Origin: Amycolatopsis sp. DSM 110486
Lineage (GTDB): Bacteria; Actinomycetota; Actinomycetes; Mycobacteriales; Pseudonocardiaceae
Reading direction: 5' to 3'
Assembly (NCBI RefSeq): GCF_019468465.1
Contig: NZ_CP080519.1
Coordinates: forward strand, 4,169,001 to 4,233,000
DNA length: 64,000 nt
Shown in pieces: positions 26,177 to 34,996 of this stretch. Position numbers and translations under genes: made by a program. Numbering within the stretch: the stretch's first letter is position 1; each line of letters starts with the position of its first letter. Below the pieces are notes generated by a model. It was given only the letters and a program-made list of their open reading frames with translations, did no database searches and had not been told where the DNA came from.

Positions 26177-26887
26177 GTGACCGGCCCGGACGCACCGCCC
26201 TCGTTCACGCTCGGCTACGTCCCGGGCGTGACGCCCGGCAAGTGGGTCCGCACCTGGCAGGAGCGCCTGCCCAAAGTTCCGCTGATCCTGGAACCCGTCG
26301 AGCCCCAAAAAGCCACCGCGAAGATCCACGACCGCGAAGTCGACGCCGCACTCCTGCGTCTGCCCATCGACCGCACCGGGCTGCACGCGATCCCGCTCTA
26401 CATCGAGACCACCGTGGTCGTCGTGCCGAAGGACCACGTCGTCGCGGCCGCCGACGAGGTCACGCCCCAAGACCTCGCCGACGAGCTCTTCCTCCACCCC
26501 CACGACGACACGCTCGGCTGGCCCCACCCACCCGGCAAGCTCGCCGCGCACCGGCCGGACACCACCGCCGACGCGATCGAGCTCGTCGCCGCCGGCGTCG
26601 GGCTGCTCGTGGTGCCGCAGTCGCTCGCCCGGCTGCACCACCGCCGCGACCTCACCTACCGGCCCCTCGCCGACGTTCCGGAATCCCAAGTCGCGCTGTC
26701 CTGGCTCGAAGACGAGACCACCGACCTGATGGAACAGTTCATCGGCATCGTCCGCGGCCGCACGGTCAACAGCACCCGCGGCAAGGCGCCGGAACCGAAG
26801 CCGAAAGCCAAGCCCCTACCGAAAACCAAGAGCCCCAAGAAACCCCAGCATCCGCCCAAACGCGGCAAACCCCGCCGCCGCGGCTGA
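26177..26887 (+). CDS. LysR substrate-binding-domain protein without HTH, basic C-terminal tail
   Basis: A 236-aa protein. It covers only the effector domain of LysR regulators: FTLGYVPGVTPGKWVRTW, REVDAALLRLPIDRTGLHAIPLY, AIELVAAGVGLLVVPQSLARLHH. The N-terminal DNA-binding helix-turn-helix is absent. After residue 200 there is a Pro/Lys-rich tail ending KRGKPRRRG that may contact nucleic acid. GTG at 26177 gives a leaderless start. It is divergent from DUF5997, and the two may together form a split regulator (inference). Confidence 0.8.
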   Translation: MTGPDAPPSFTLGYVPGVTPGKWVRTWQERLPKVPLILEPVEPQKATAKIHDREVDAALLRLPIDRTGLHAIPLYIETTVVVVPKDHVVAAADEVTPQDLADELFLHPHDDTLGWPHPPGKLAAHRPDTTADAIELVAAGVGLLVVPQSLARLHHRRDLTYRPLADVPESQVALSWLEDETTDLMEQFIGIVRGRTVNSTRGKAPEPKPKAKPLPKTKSPKKPQHPPKRGKPRRRG

Positions 26888-27036
26888 CCCCACCTCGGCC
26901 ATTCGGCCGAACCTCACCCCCGAACCCCAGCCGAACGGCCAGCCCACCCCGGCCGTTCAGATGATCAACAAAAACGCCGTTCCCAGCAGGCTCGGACTCC
27001 GGATCAAGCACACCGGAGCACGAGGTGACTGGGGAC

Positions 27037-28266
27037 ATGCTGCAAGAACAACCCACCAAGCGAAAACTGCTCTTCGTCGCCGCAGCGACGGTGATCGTCG
27101 GGGGAGTGCTCGCCATCGTCGGCAGCTTCGGGCCCGTCGACCTGCAGGTCTACCGCTTCGGCGCCGACGCGGTCCTCCACGGCGGTGACCTTTACGGCCA
27201 GCTGCCCGCCACCACCTCCGGTTTCCCGCTGCCCTTCATCTACCCACCGTTCGCGGCCGTCGTCTTCACGGTCATGACGCTCCCACCGCTCGCCGTCTCG
27301 GCCGTGCTGATGGACCTCGTCTCCGTCGCCGCCCTCTGGGTCACGCTCTACGCGACCGTCCGCCGCCTGAAGCCGACCTGGCAGGCCGCGCTCCCCGCCA
27401 CCGCGCTCACGGTCGCCGCGCTGGCCTTCGAACCCGTGCGCTCCACACTCTCCTTCGGACAGATCAACCTCGTCCTCATGGCCCTCGTCGCCGTGGACAT
27501 CCTCATGCCCAACCCGCGCTGGCCCCGTGGCATCGGCGTCGGCATCGCGGCCGCCATCAAGGTCACCCCGGCGGGCTTTCTCCTGTTCTTCTTGCTCACC
27601 AAGGACTTCCGCTCCGCCCGCAACGCCCTGATCGCCGGCGCCGCGGCCACCGGCCTCGGTTTCCTCGTCGCCCCGGCCGCCTCCGCGACGTACTTCTTCG
27701 GCGGCGGCCTCACCGGCGCGGCCGGCCTCAGCGGCTCGCCCTACGCCACCAACCAGACCATCGAAGGCGCGCTCCACCGCCTCAACCTGCCGCCGCTGGC
27801 GTACGACGTGCTGTGGCTGGGCATCTCCGCCTTCGTCATCGCGGCCGCCGTGGTCGTGATGCGCCGAGTGGACCCGCCGCTCGCCTTCGTGGTCAACGCG
27901 ACGGCCGTCCTCGTCCTCTCCCCGATTTCCTGGTCGCACCACTGGGTTTGGGTCGCCCCGGCGCTGGTCATCCTGGCCGCCCGCGTCCGCACCACCCGCC
28001 AAGGCGCGGCCCTCGCCGCCGGCACGCTCGTGTTCATCGCCGCACCCCACGCCTTCCTGCCCAACAGCGACATGCGCGAACTCGCGTGGGCACCCTGGCA
28101 GCACGTCGTCGGCGACTCGTACCTCCTGTTCGCCCTCGGCCTCCTCACCTGGCTGCTGGTCGTCACGCAGCCGGCCTCGGTGAGCCTCGAAGAACCGGCA
28201 CTCGCCGCTGAGGCCTGTCCACGCCCCACCGGACGTATTTCCCCACTCATCGAACAGAATTCATAA
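27037..28266 (+). CDS. GT87-type mannosyltransferase-like membrane protein (DUF2029)
   Basis: A 409-aa polytopic protein with about ten helices. FGPVDLQVYRFGADAVLHGGDLY near residue 30 holds the acidic residue expected for GT-C glycosyltransferases of the alpha-1,2-mannosyltransferase (GT87/PimE-like) family. TLSFGQINLVLMALV, INPRWP-like and SPISWSHHWVWVAPAL are further family blocks. These enzymes transfer mannose from polyprenyl-phosphate-mannose to lipoglycans at the outer face of the membrane. I use ATG 27037 (GAGGTG upstream); GTG 27025 is also possible. It is apparently a single gene. Confidence 0.8.
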   Translation: MLQEQPTKRKLLFVAAATVIVGGVLAIVGSFGPVDLQVYRFGADAVLHGGDLYGQLPATTSGFPLPFIYPPFAAVVFTVMTLPPLAVSAVLMDLVSVAALWVTLYATVRRLKPTWQAALPATALTVAALAFEPVRSTLSFGQINLVLMALVAVDILMPNPRWPRGIGVGIAAAIKVTPAGFLLFFLLTKDFRSARNALIAGAAATGLGFLVAPAASATYFFGGGLTGAAGLSGSPYATNQTIEGALHRLNLPPLAYDVLWLGISAFVIAAAVVVMRRVDPPLAFVVNATAVLVLSPISWSHHWVWVAPALVILAARVRTTRQGAALAAGTLVFIAAPHAFLPNSDMRELAWAPWQHVVGDSYLLFALGLLTWLLVVTQPASVSLEEPALAAEACPRPTGRISPLIEQNS

Positions 28267-28303
28267 TCGCGATCGCCAAAACACAACAATTCATCTCCCC
28301 GTC

Positions 28304-28332
28304 GGGTGACCGCGCCAAACAATCGGTCACCC
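28304..28332 (+). terminator. Hairpin after the GT87-type gene
   Basis: GGGTGACC (28304-28311) pairs perfectly with GGTCACCC (28325-28332). The loop is 13 bases and there is no U tract. Confidence 0.4.
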
Positions 28333-28437
28333 CGCCGCGAGCCCCCTAGGGCTGAGTTGGTGAACGCACTGCTCTGTTCGGGGGAATTGCCGCGCACAAC
28401 GCCCGCCCCGGGCGAAAGGTCCCGCGGCGCGCCTTGA

Positions 28438-28460
28438 TCACACGCAGCGTCACATCGGGA
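28438..28460. repeat. 23-bp box, copy 1 (shared with 38577-38599)
   Basis: TCACACGCAG followed by CGTCACATCGGGA. 22 of 23 positions are identical to a second copy ten kilobases away. Inside it, TCACA occurs twice, 12 bases apart, as a direct repeat. It lies 288 bases upstream of cvnA. Confidence 0.6.
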
Positions 28461-28747
28461 AACGCGAAGAGTGGCGACGCGCCGGAAATCCCTCGTCAAA
28501 CCCCTGGCGCGGAGCCCTATTAGCACCCCGCCAGGGCACTGGTGCTCGCAGCCCGGATGTGATGGCGCTAATATCCGGGTCCCGCCATCCAGACATGGGG
28601 GAGCGGCGCCACCGGCGGGAAGCGAAAACCGCGCTTTCGCCGAAGGCCGTGAACCAGCGAAGAGCCCGAACAACGAGCCAGAACAACGAGCGAGACCACC
28701 AACCCGGCGCACGGCCTGCCACCAACCGGACGCGAGGACTTGAAGCC

Positions 28748-30199
28748 ATGTCGGAACAACTGCCCGCCCGCCACGCGCAGCAGCGCGGGCGCGTCGTCCC
28801 GGCCGCGGTCGCGGTCCCGGTGACGGCGGTCGTCGCCGGTGCGCTGTGGGCGTGGGTGACGTTGGAGGTGCCCGAGCAGAACCGGGTGCTCGTCGCGGTC
28901 GTCGCGGCCGTCACCTGGGTCGCCCTCGTCGTCGCCGTCTACCTCGCCACGCGCGGGTCGTCGGCGCTCACCGGCGCCGAGGAGCGTGCCCGCCACGCCG
29001 AGCGCCGGGCGCAGATCGAGGCTCGGCAGATGACGGCCGTCAACCTCGAGCTCTCCATGATGGTTGACCAGACCCTTCCGGCCCTGGTCAACCGCCTGCG
29101 CGACGGCACGAGCGCCGCCGACGTCTACAACTCCACCCACCTGCCGGAAGACCCGTTCCAGAACCGGATCATGCGCCTGTTCATCGACGAGGTCGCCCAG
29201 GGCGAGCGCCGCCGCGCCGCCGCCACGGCCGCGTGCGCGAACGCCGCCGGCCGCGTGCAGGCGCTGTCCACCAGCATCCTCGCCGACCTGCGCGAGATGG
29301 AGAACCACTGCCCCGAGGACATGCTCGGCGAGGTCCTCAAGGTCGACCACAGCACCGCCCAGGCCGGCCGTCTCGCCGACTCCATCGCCGTGCTCACGGG
29401 CGCGCGCTCGGGCCGCCGCTGGGCGAAGCCGATCCGCATGGAGAGCATCCTGCGCGGCGCCATGGGCCGCATCGGCGCGTACACGCGGGTGCGCATCCAC
29501 TCCACCAGCAGCAGCGCCATCGCCGGGTACGCCGCCGAAGACGTGATGCACGCGCTGGCCGAGCTGATGGACAACGCCACCAAGTTCTCCGCGCCCTCCG
29601 AAGAGGTCCACGTCTACGTCGAGGACCTCCACAACGGCGCCGTGATCACCATCGAAGACGGCGGCCTCGGCATGAAGCCGCAGGCGCTCACGCGAGCCGA
29701 GATCGCCGTGGCGCAGAACGAAAAGCTCGACCTCACCACGATCTCCGGGACGCGCCTCGGCCTCGCCGTCGTCGGCCAGCTCGCCCGCAAGCACCAGCTG
29801 CACGTGTTCTTCCGCCCGTCCTCGCGCGGTGGCACCGGCGTGGTCCTGCGCATCCCCAACCACCTGATCACGCAGCCGCGCACCGACCCGTTCACCGACC
29901 CCCTCTCCGACGCCCAGCCGCGCAGCGAAGCGCTGGTCAGCGCCGTGCGCGCCGAGGGCCGCGAGTCCACGCGCGGCACGCTGGAACCGGTGCTCAGCGA
30001 GTCGGGCGGCCTCCCGAAGCGCCCGCGCGGGCAGACGCTCGCCGCGTCGCGCCAGCTGGCGCCGAGCCCCGGCCCGCGGCCGACCAACCGCAGCCACGGC
30101 GACAGCGGCGCCCGGTTCGGGGCCTTCCAGCAGAGCCGCACCCGCAGGGTCGCCACCAGTCCGGCCGAGTCGCAGGCGGACACCGATGACAACGACTGA
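28748..30199 (+). CDS. cvnA: Conservon sensor ATPase/histidine-kinase-like protein CvnA
   Basis: A 483-aa protein. Two membrane helices (about 17-38 and 46-66) are followed by a cytoplasmic HATPase_c domain (about 215-375). Visible are the N box ELMDNATKFSAP, the G1 box EDGGLGM and GTRLGLAVVGQLARKH. The C-terminus is long, Pro/Arg/Ser-rich and disordered. In conservons such proteins resemble histidine kinases without a clear receiver partner and feed a roadblock/GTPase module. ATG at 28748 is preceded by GAGGA. It is the first gene of a five-gene operon. Confidence 0.88.
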   Translation: MSEQLPARHAQQRGRVVPAAVAVPVTAVVAGALWAWVTLEVPEQNRVLVAVVAAVTWVALVVAVYLATRGSSALTGAEERARHAERRAQIEARQMTAVNLELSMMVDQTLPALVNRLRDGTSAADVYNSTHLPEDPFQNRIMRLFIDEVAQGERRRAAATAACANAAGRVQALSTSILADLREMENHCPEDMLGEVLKVDHSTAQAGRLADSIAVLTGARSGRRWAKPIRMESILRGAMGRIGAYTRVRIHSTSSSAIAGYAAEDVMHALAELMDNATKFSAPSEEVHVYVEDLHNGAVITIEDGGLGMKPQALTRAEIAVAQNEKLDLTTISGTRLGLAVVGQLARKHQLHVFFRPSSRGGTGVVLRIPNHLITQPRTDPFTDPLSDAQPRSEALVSAVRAEGRESTRGTLEPVLSESGGLPKRPRGQTLAASRQLAPSPGPRPTNRSHGDSGARFGAFQQSRTRRVATSPAESQADTDDND

Positions 30200-30266
30200 G
30201 TCCCTGCCGCACCGGAACCCCCAGATTGGAGTGAGGGGGCGCGCGTTTTCCGCCCCCGGATCCTCG

Positions 30267-30680
30267 ATGACCCAGAACTCGAACCTCGAATGGCTCCTGG
30301 AGAACCTCGTCGGCAACACGCCGGGAGCCGTCCACGCGCTGGTGCTGTCGAAGGACGGCCTCAAGCTCTGCCACACCGCCGGCCTCTCCATCGACAAGGC
30401 CGACCAGCTGGCCGCGATCGCCGCCGGCGTGCAGGCGCTCTCGCACGGCGCGTCGGCCGAGTTCGGTGACGGCAGCGGCGGCATCCGCAACTCGATGACC
30501 GAGTTCCACGGCGGCATCCTGTTCATCGTCGAAGCCGGCATCGGCGCGCACCTCGCGGTGATCGCGGCCGAAGACGCCGACGTCGGCCTGATCGGCCACA
30601 ACATGGACGAGCTGGTCGAGCAGATCGGCTCGTTCCTGACCGCCGCTCCGCGCTACGCGCAGGCCGGTCCGACGGCATGA
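30267..30680 (+). CDS. cvnB: Conservon roadblock/LC7 domain protein CvnB
   Basis: A 137-aa roadblock/LC7 protein: NLEWLLENLVGNTPGAVHALVLSKDGL, DKADQLAAIAAGVQAL, GGILFIVEAGIGAHLAVI. It forms dimers that scaffold the small GTPase of the conservon. I start at ATG 30267 because family members begin there (MTQNSNLEW). ATG 30186, overlapping the cvnA stop, would add 27 unrelated residues. A GGGGGCG/CGCCCCC hairpin lies in the intervening leader. Confidence 0.85.
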   Translation: MTQNSNLEWLLENLVGNTPGAVHALVLSKDGLKLCHTAGLSIDKADQLAAIAAGVQALSHGASAEFGDGSGGIRNSMTEFHGGILFIVEAGIGAHLAVIAAEDADVGLIGHNMDELVEQIGSFLTAAPRYAQAGPTA

Positions 30681-31036
30681 TCCGCCGCGCTGTCGAGGAA
30701 GAGGACCCCGACCGCCTCTACACGCTCACCGGCGGGCGCAGCCGCACCGAGGACCTCGAGCTCGACCTCGTCACGATCATCGTCGCCGAGTCGGCGCCGT
30801 CGGCCGGGATGCAGTCCGAGCACGTGCGGATCCTGCGGATCGCCCTGCACCCGACGTCGGTCGTCGAGCTCTCCTCGGAGCTCTCGCTGCCGGTGAGCGT
30901 CGTGAAGATCCTGGTCACGGATCTGCTCGACAGCGGCAAGGTCTCGGCCCGCCACCCCTCTTCGGCGCTGCAGCGCGCGTCCATCCCCGACTCCGAATTC
31001 CTCAAGAAGGTGCTCGTTGGACTCCGCAATCTCTGA
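30677..31036 (+). CDS. cvnC: Conservon DUF742 protein CvnC
   Basis: A 119-aa DUF742 protein with RLYTLTGGRSRTEDLELDLVTII, EHVRILRIALHPTSVVELSSELSLPVSVVKILVTDLLDSG and a winged-helix-like middle. This is the constant third gene of conservons. Its ATG overlaps the cvnB stop (ATGA), so it is translationally coupled. The role is thought to be in the CvnB/CvnD complex. Confidence 0.9.
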   Translation: MIRRAVEEEDPDRLYTLTGGRSRTEDLELDLVTIIVAESAPSAGMQSEHVRILRIALHPTSVVELSSELSLPVSVVKILVTDLLDSGKVSARHPSSALQRASIPDSEFLKKVLVGLRNL

Positions 31037-31619
31037 ACGCACCCCTCGCGCCCCGCTGGCCGCCACCGCCGCCGACGGGCTGAAGATCGTGATCGTCGGG
31101 GGCTTTGGCGTCGGCAAGACCACGATGGTCCGGTCGGTCAGCGAGATCCGGCCGCTGAGCACCGAGGAGACGATGACGCAGGCCGGCGTCGGCATCGACC
31201 AGGGCCTGCAAGGGAAAACCACGACCACGGTGGCGTTCGACTTCGGCAGAATCAGCCTCGACGAGCGCATGGTGCTGTACTTGTTCGGCGCGCCCGGCCA
31301 GGAGCGCTTCTGGTTCCTGTGGGACCGGCTGTTCTCCGGCACGCTCGGCGCGGTGGTCCTCGTCGACACCCGGCGCCTGGCCGACTCGTGGTACGCGATC
31401 GACCGGCTCGAGCACCACGGCACGCCGTTCATCGTGGCGCGCAACAACTTCGAGCCGCCGGCGCACGATCTCAGCCAGGTCCGCGACGCGCTCGACCTCT
31501 CACCCGACGTGCCCCTGATCGACTGCGACGCGCGCCGCCGCGACTCGTCCAAGCAGGTGCTGATCTCGCTCGTCGACCACCTCTACTCGTTGTCCACCGC
31601 CCGGGAGAACCAGCCGTGA
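31017..31619 (+). CDS. cvnD: Conservon small GTPase-like protein CvnD
   Basis: A 200-aa P-loop protein. Walker A is GGFGVGKTT (about 27-35), the G3 region is FGAPGQERF, and ARNNFE stands where NKxD is expected. This is the MglA/Ras-like GTP/ATP-binding protein of conservons, acting as a switch downstream of CvnA/CvnB. TTG at 31017 lies inside the end of cvnC (20-base overlap) with AAGGTG upstream. It is the fourth gene of the operon. Confidence 0.9.
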   Translation: MDSAISERTPRAPLAATAADGLKIVIVGGFGVGKTTMVRSVSEIRPLSTEETMTQAGVGIDQGLQGKTTTTVAFDFGRISLDERMVLYLFGAPGQERFWFLWDRLFSGTLGAVVLVDTRRLADSWYAIDRLEHHGTPFIVARNNFEPPAHDLSQVRDALDLSPDVPLIDCDARRRDSSKQVLISLVDHLYSLSTARENQP

Positions 31620-32866
31620 CCGAACACCGGCCTGAAGTGTCCACAGAGGACTTCGTCAAGCTCTACGGCGCGCGGTTCCAGGAGGATCCGGCCACCCTCT
31701 ACGGCCGGATTCGCCAGGAGTACGGCGGTGTCGCCCCGGTGCTGCTCGACGGCGACGTCCCCGCGTGGCTGGTCTGCGGCTACCGCGAGTTGCACCAGGT
31801 CACCAGCGATTCCCAGCTGTTCGCCCGCGACACGCGCCGCTGGAACCAGTGGGAGAACGTGCCGGCCGACTGGCCGCTGCTGCCCTACGTGGCGCACAAC
31901 CCGTCGGTGATGTTCACCGAGGCGCTGGAACACCGCCGCCGCGCCGGCGCGATCGGCGACGCACTGTCCGCGGTGGACCAGTTCGACCTGCGCGCGCACT
32001 GCGAGCAGATCGCCGACCGGCTGATCGACACGTTCGCCGGCACCGGCGAGGCCGACCTCATCACGCAGTTCGCGATGCAGATTCCCTTGCTGGCCATCGC
32101 GAAGATGTACGGCATGCCCGAGGCCGAGACCCCGGCACTGGTGCGCGACGTCGCGATCTCCCTCGACGTCGGCCCCGACGCGATCCCGGCGTACGGCCGC
32201 GTGCAGGAGGCCATGGGCCGGCTGCTGGCGCTCAAGCACCGGCAGCCCGGCCACGACGTTCCTTCGCACATGGCCCACAGCCCCGCGGGGCTCACCGACG
32301 CCGAAATCGTGCAGGACCTGCTGGTGGTCACGGCCGCCGCACAGCAGCCGACCGCCAACTGGATCGGCAACACCATCCGGCTGATGCTCACCGACGACCG
32401 CTTCGCGATGACGCTCTCGGGCGGGCGCGGCAGTGTCGGCGAGGCCCTCAACGAGGTCCTCTGGCACGACACGCCCACCCAGAACTTCATCGGCCGCTTC
32501 GCCACGCGCGACACGCAGCTCGGCGGCCGCCGCATCCGCACCGGCGACCTGCTCGTGCTCGGCCTCGCCGCCGCGAACGCCGACCCGCACGTGCGTCCCG
32601 ACCTCGCCGGCGGCGCCGCCGGGAACCACGCGCACATGTCGTTCGGCCACGGCGAGCACGGCTGCCCGCACCCCGCGCCCGAGGTCGCGGAGGTCATCGC
32701 CCGCACGACCGTCGAGGTGCTGCTCGACCGGCTGCCCGACCTGTCGCTTTCGGTGCCGGACGAGTCCCTGAAGTGGCAGCGGTCGATGTGGATGCGCGGG
32801 CTGGAGTCACTGCCCGTCACGTTCACGCCGACTTACGTCGCAAGTCACGCCGTCAGCTGGGGCTGA
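31616..32866 (+). CDS. Conservon-linked cytochrome P450 without the ExxR arginine (CYP157-like)
   Basis: A 416-aa P450. The haem loop is SFGHGEHGCPHPAPEVA with the axial Cys present. The I-helix region reads VVTAAAQQPTANW. Where the K-helix ExxR should lie, the sequence reads LNEVLWHDTP, so the Arg is replaced by Trp. CYP157 members in Streptomyces conservons are known to lack ExxR in the same position, which supports that assignment. GTG at 31616 overlaps the cvnD stop as GTGA. It probably works with, or is controlled by, the conservon. Substrate is unknown. Confidence 0.85.
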   Translation: MTEHRPEVSTEDFVKLYGARFQEDPATLYGRIRQEYGGVAPVLLDGDVPAWLVCGYRELHQVTSDSQLFARDTRRWNQWENVPADWPLLPYVAHNPSVMFTEALEHRRRAGAIGDALSAVDQFDLRAHCEQIADRLIDTFAGTGEADLITQFAMQIPLLAIAKMYGMPEAETPALVRDVAISLDVGPDAIPAYGRVQEAMGRLLALKHRQPGHDVPSHMAHSPAGLTDAEIVQDLLVVTAAAQQPTANWIGNTIRLMLTDDRFAMTLSGGRGSVGEALNEVLWHDTPTQNFIGRFATRDTQLGGRRIRTGDLLVLGLAAANADPHVRPDLAGGAAGNHAHMSFGHGEHGCPHPAPEVAEVIARTTVEVLLDRLPDLSLSVPDESLKWQRSMWMRGLESLPVTFTPTYVASHAVSWG

Positions 32867-34067
32867 ACCGCACCGGCAACGCCGACGGTCCGCGCGTGAA
32901 CACCCCCGCTTCGTGGGTGTCCGCGTTGTCGGCGAGCCGCACGTTCGGCATCGCGTCGAGCAGCTGAGCCACGCCGACCTCGATCTCCGTCTTCGCCAGC
33001 AGCGCGCCGACGCAGAAGTGCCGGCCCAGCGCGAACGACAGATGGTTCGCGGCCGCCGAGAAGGCGGTTTCCGTCGGCAGGTCCGTGCGGAAGATGTCGA
33101 ACTCGTTCGGGTTCTCGAACCGTCGCGGGTCGCGGTTGGCCGCACCGATCAGGCAGGTCACGGTGCTGCCGGCCGGCACACGCTTGCCCGCGATCTCGAT
33201 GTCCTCGGCGGGCTGGCGCATGATCATGTGCACCGGCGGCGTGTAGCGCAGCGTCTCCGCGAACGCCTTGGGGATCAGCCCGTGGTCGGCTTGCACGGCT
33301 TCGAGCTGCGCCGGGTTTTCCAGCAGGTTCTTGAACACGCTGGCGATCGCCTTGTCGGTGGTCTCCCCACCGGCGGCGAGCAGCAGGCTGCAGAACGCCT
33401 TGATGTCCTCGTCGCTCATCCGCGTGCCGTCGACCTCGGCCGAGCACAGCGTGGAAAGCAAGTCGTCGCCGAGGTTTTCGCGGCGGGCCCGGATGATCGG
33501 GATCAGGTACTCCGCCAGCTCCTCGCGCGTGCGCACGCCGGCCGCGGCCACGTCCGGGTCCTGGCTGAGGTTGCCGAGGAAGCCGATGATCGCGGTGTAC
33601 CAGCGCTGGAACCGCTCGTGGTCGCTCTGGTCCAGACCAAGCATGTCCACGATCACGTTGATCGGGAAGTGGCGCGCGTAGTCCTGCACCAGGTCGGCTT
33701 CGCCGCGGCCACGGAAGCCGTCGATGAGCTGCTGCGAGTTCCGCTCGATCACGGGCCGGAACTTCTGCTCCAGCTCGTTGCCGCGGAACGCCGGCACCAC
33801 CAGCGCCCGCCGGATCGAGTGCTCGCGCCCGCTCATCTGCAGGATCGTGCGCCCGTGCGCGGGTTCCAGCTGCCAGCTGTAGTTGTCCGTGGTGAACACG
33901 GGCTCCCGAAACGCTCGGGCGACGTCGTCGTAGCGGGAAACGATGTAGCTCTGCATGCCTTCATGCCAGACGATGGGCTCGTCTTCCAGCATGATGTCGT
34001 ACGCGGAATACGGGTCGGCTGCGAATTCGGCGGAAAGGATGTCCGGCGCGTGACGTGCCGTGGTCAT
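32853..34067 (-). CDS. Cytochrome P450
   Basis: A 404-aa soluble actinobacterial P450. It has I-helix AAGGETTDKA, K-helix ETLRY (ExxR intact), NRDPRRFENPNEFDIFR and haem loop FALGRHFCVGALLAKTE with the axial Cys. It needs external ferredoxin and reductase, and none are adjacent. ATG at 34067 has GAGGGAGC upstream. It converges with the conservon P450 and overlaps it by 14 bases at the 3' ends, so their transcripts are antisense there. A perfect palindrome lies about 110 bases upstream. Substrate is unknown. Confidence 0.92.
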   Translation of the reverse strand: MTTARHAPDILSAEFAADPYSAYDIMLEDEPIVWHEGMQSYIVSRYDDVARAFREPVFTTDNYSWQLEPAHGRTILQMSGREHSIRRALVVPAFRGNELEQKFRPVIERNSQQLIDGFRGRGEADLVQDYARHFPINVIVDMLGLDQSDHERFQRWYTAIIGFLGNLSQDPDVAAAGVRTREELAEYLIPIIRARRENLGDDLLSTLCSAEVDGTRMSDEDIKAFCSLLLAAGGETTDKAIASVFKNLLENPAQLEAVQADHGLIPKAFAETLRYTPPVHMIMRQPAEDIEIAGKRVPAGSTVTCLIGAANRDPRRFENPNEFDIFRTDLPTETAFSAAANHLSFALGRHFCVGALLAKTEIEVGVAQLLDAMPNVRLADNADTHEAGVFTRGPSALPVRFSPS

Positions 34068-34175
34068 GGAGCTCCCTCGCTCGGGCGGTGGAGTAACCAC
34101 GTTATCGACGGACGTTGCGTGCGCGGGGAAAATTCAGACCATTGGAGTAGACCACTGCTCCAGGTGGATTACCGG

Positions 34176-34190
34176 CCGAACGTCGTTCGG
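34176..34190. promoter_or_regulatory. 15-bp perfect palindrome upstream of the P450 gene
   Basis: CCGAACG-T-CGTTCGG. A weaker TGGAG/CTCCA inverted repeat lies next to it at about 34143-34162. Both are in the 218-bp region before the P450 and behind the isochorismatase gene. It is a candidate repressor site. Confidence 0.5.
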
Positions 34191-34285
34191 TGTCCGTGCG
34201 TAGTGATCGGGGGCCTCGCGTCACTCTCTAGAGTTTTTCCGGTCAGCGGGATTACCGCCTCGGGAAGTGCCGATCCGGGCCGTCC

Positions 34286-34918
34286 TCAGCCCCTCGGCGC
34301 GATCGAATCCCACGTGCCGAGCAGCTGATCGGCGTCCATCACCGCACCGAAGTACTTGTCGATGTTCACCAGCGCCGCGTCGTGCTCGGCCTGCGTGAAA
34401 GCCGCGCAGCAGTCGCCCATGAACGCGATGTGGTAGTCGAGCATGTAACCGTGCCGCGCGGTCGATTCCACGCACACGTTCGTACTGACGCCGGCCATCA
34501 CCAGCGTCTCGGCCTTCAGTGTGCGCAGCACCGAATCCAGCCGGGTGTTCACGAACCCGCTGTACCGGTGCTTCAGCACGACGGGTTCCCCTGGCAGCGG
34601 CGCCACCTCGAACGACTCCGCGCCCCACGTCCCCGCCCGGCAGACCACGCCGGAGCGGCCACCGGACCGCGCGGTCAACGCCGCCGAGTCGGTCGCCTTC
34701 TCGTGCGCCGTCTGCACGAACACGACCGGTACGTCGTGCGCTCGCGCGCCGGTCAGCAGCGCCTGCAGCCGGGGAATCATCTCCTTGGCCGCGCTCACGT
34801 CCTCGCCGCGCCGGGCGCACGCGCCGTCGGGATGGCAGTAGTCGTTCTGCACGTCCACCACCACGACGGCCGCCTTGGCGGGGTTCAGCTTTTCCTCGTC
34901 GAATCGCACAGTCGCCAC
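34286..34918 (-). CDS. Isochorismatase-family cysteine hydrolase
   Basis: A 210-aa protein with the full catalytic set of the family: Asp22 (VVDVQNDY), Lys116 (VLKHRYSGF) and Cys149 (GVSTNVCVES). The N-terminal YCHPDGAC and the overall pattern resemble ureidoacrylate/biuret-type amidohydrolases, which cleave C-N bonds. It lies 78 bases downstream of the thioesterase gene on the same strand, so it is probably the last gene of the operon with the Fe-ADH. Confidence 0.88.
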   Translation of the reverse strand: MATVRFDEEKLNPAKAAVVVVDVQNDYCHPDGACARRGEDVSAAKEMIPRLQALLTGARAHDVPVVFVQTAHEKATDSAALTARSGGRSGVVCRAGTWGAESFEVAPLPGEPVVLKHRYSGFVNTRLDSVLRTLKAETLVMAGVSTNVCVESTARHGYMLDYHIAFMGDCCAAFTQAEHDAALVNIDKYFGAVMDADQLLGTWDSIAPRG

Positions 34919-34996
34919 CTCGGTCGAGCCGCTTCGGGAGACGGGAACCTACCGGCTGGACCACGCGGCCACCAGGAGGGATTCCACTGGCTGAAA

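Larger units (their letters stand above)
28267..28747. other. Conservon upstream region
   Basis: A 481-bp spacer. It starts with AT-richer sequence and the hairpin of the preceding gene. It then carries the repeated box at 28438-28460, an inverted repeat AGCACC/GGTGCT around 28521-28546 and a -10-like TAATAT at 28569-28574. The long leader ends with GAGGA before the cvnA start. No gene is seen. Confidence 0.5.
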
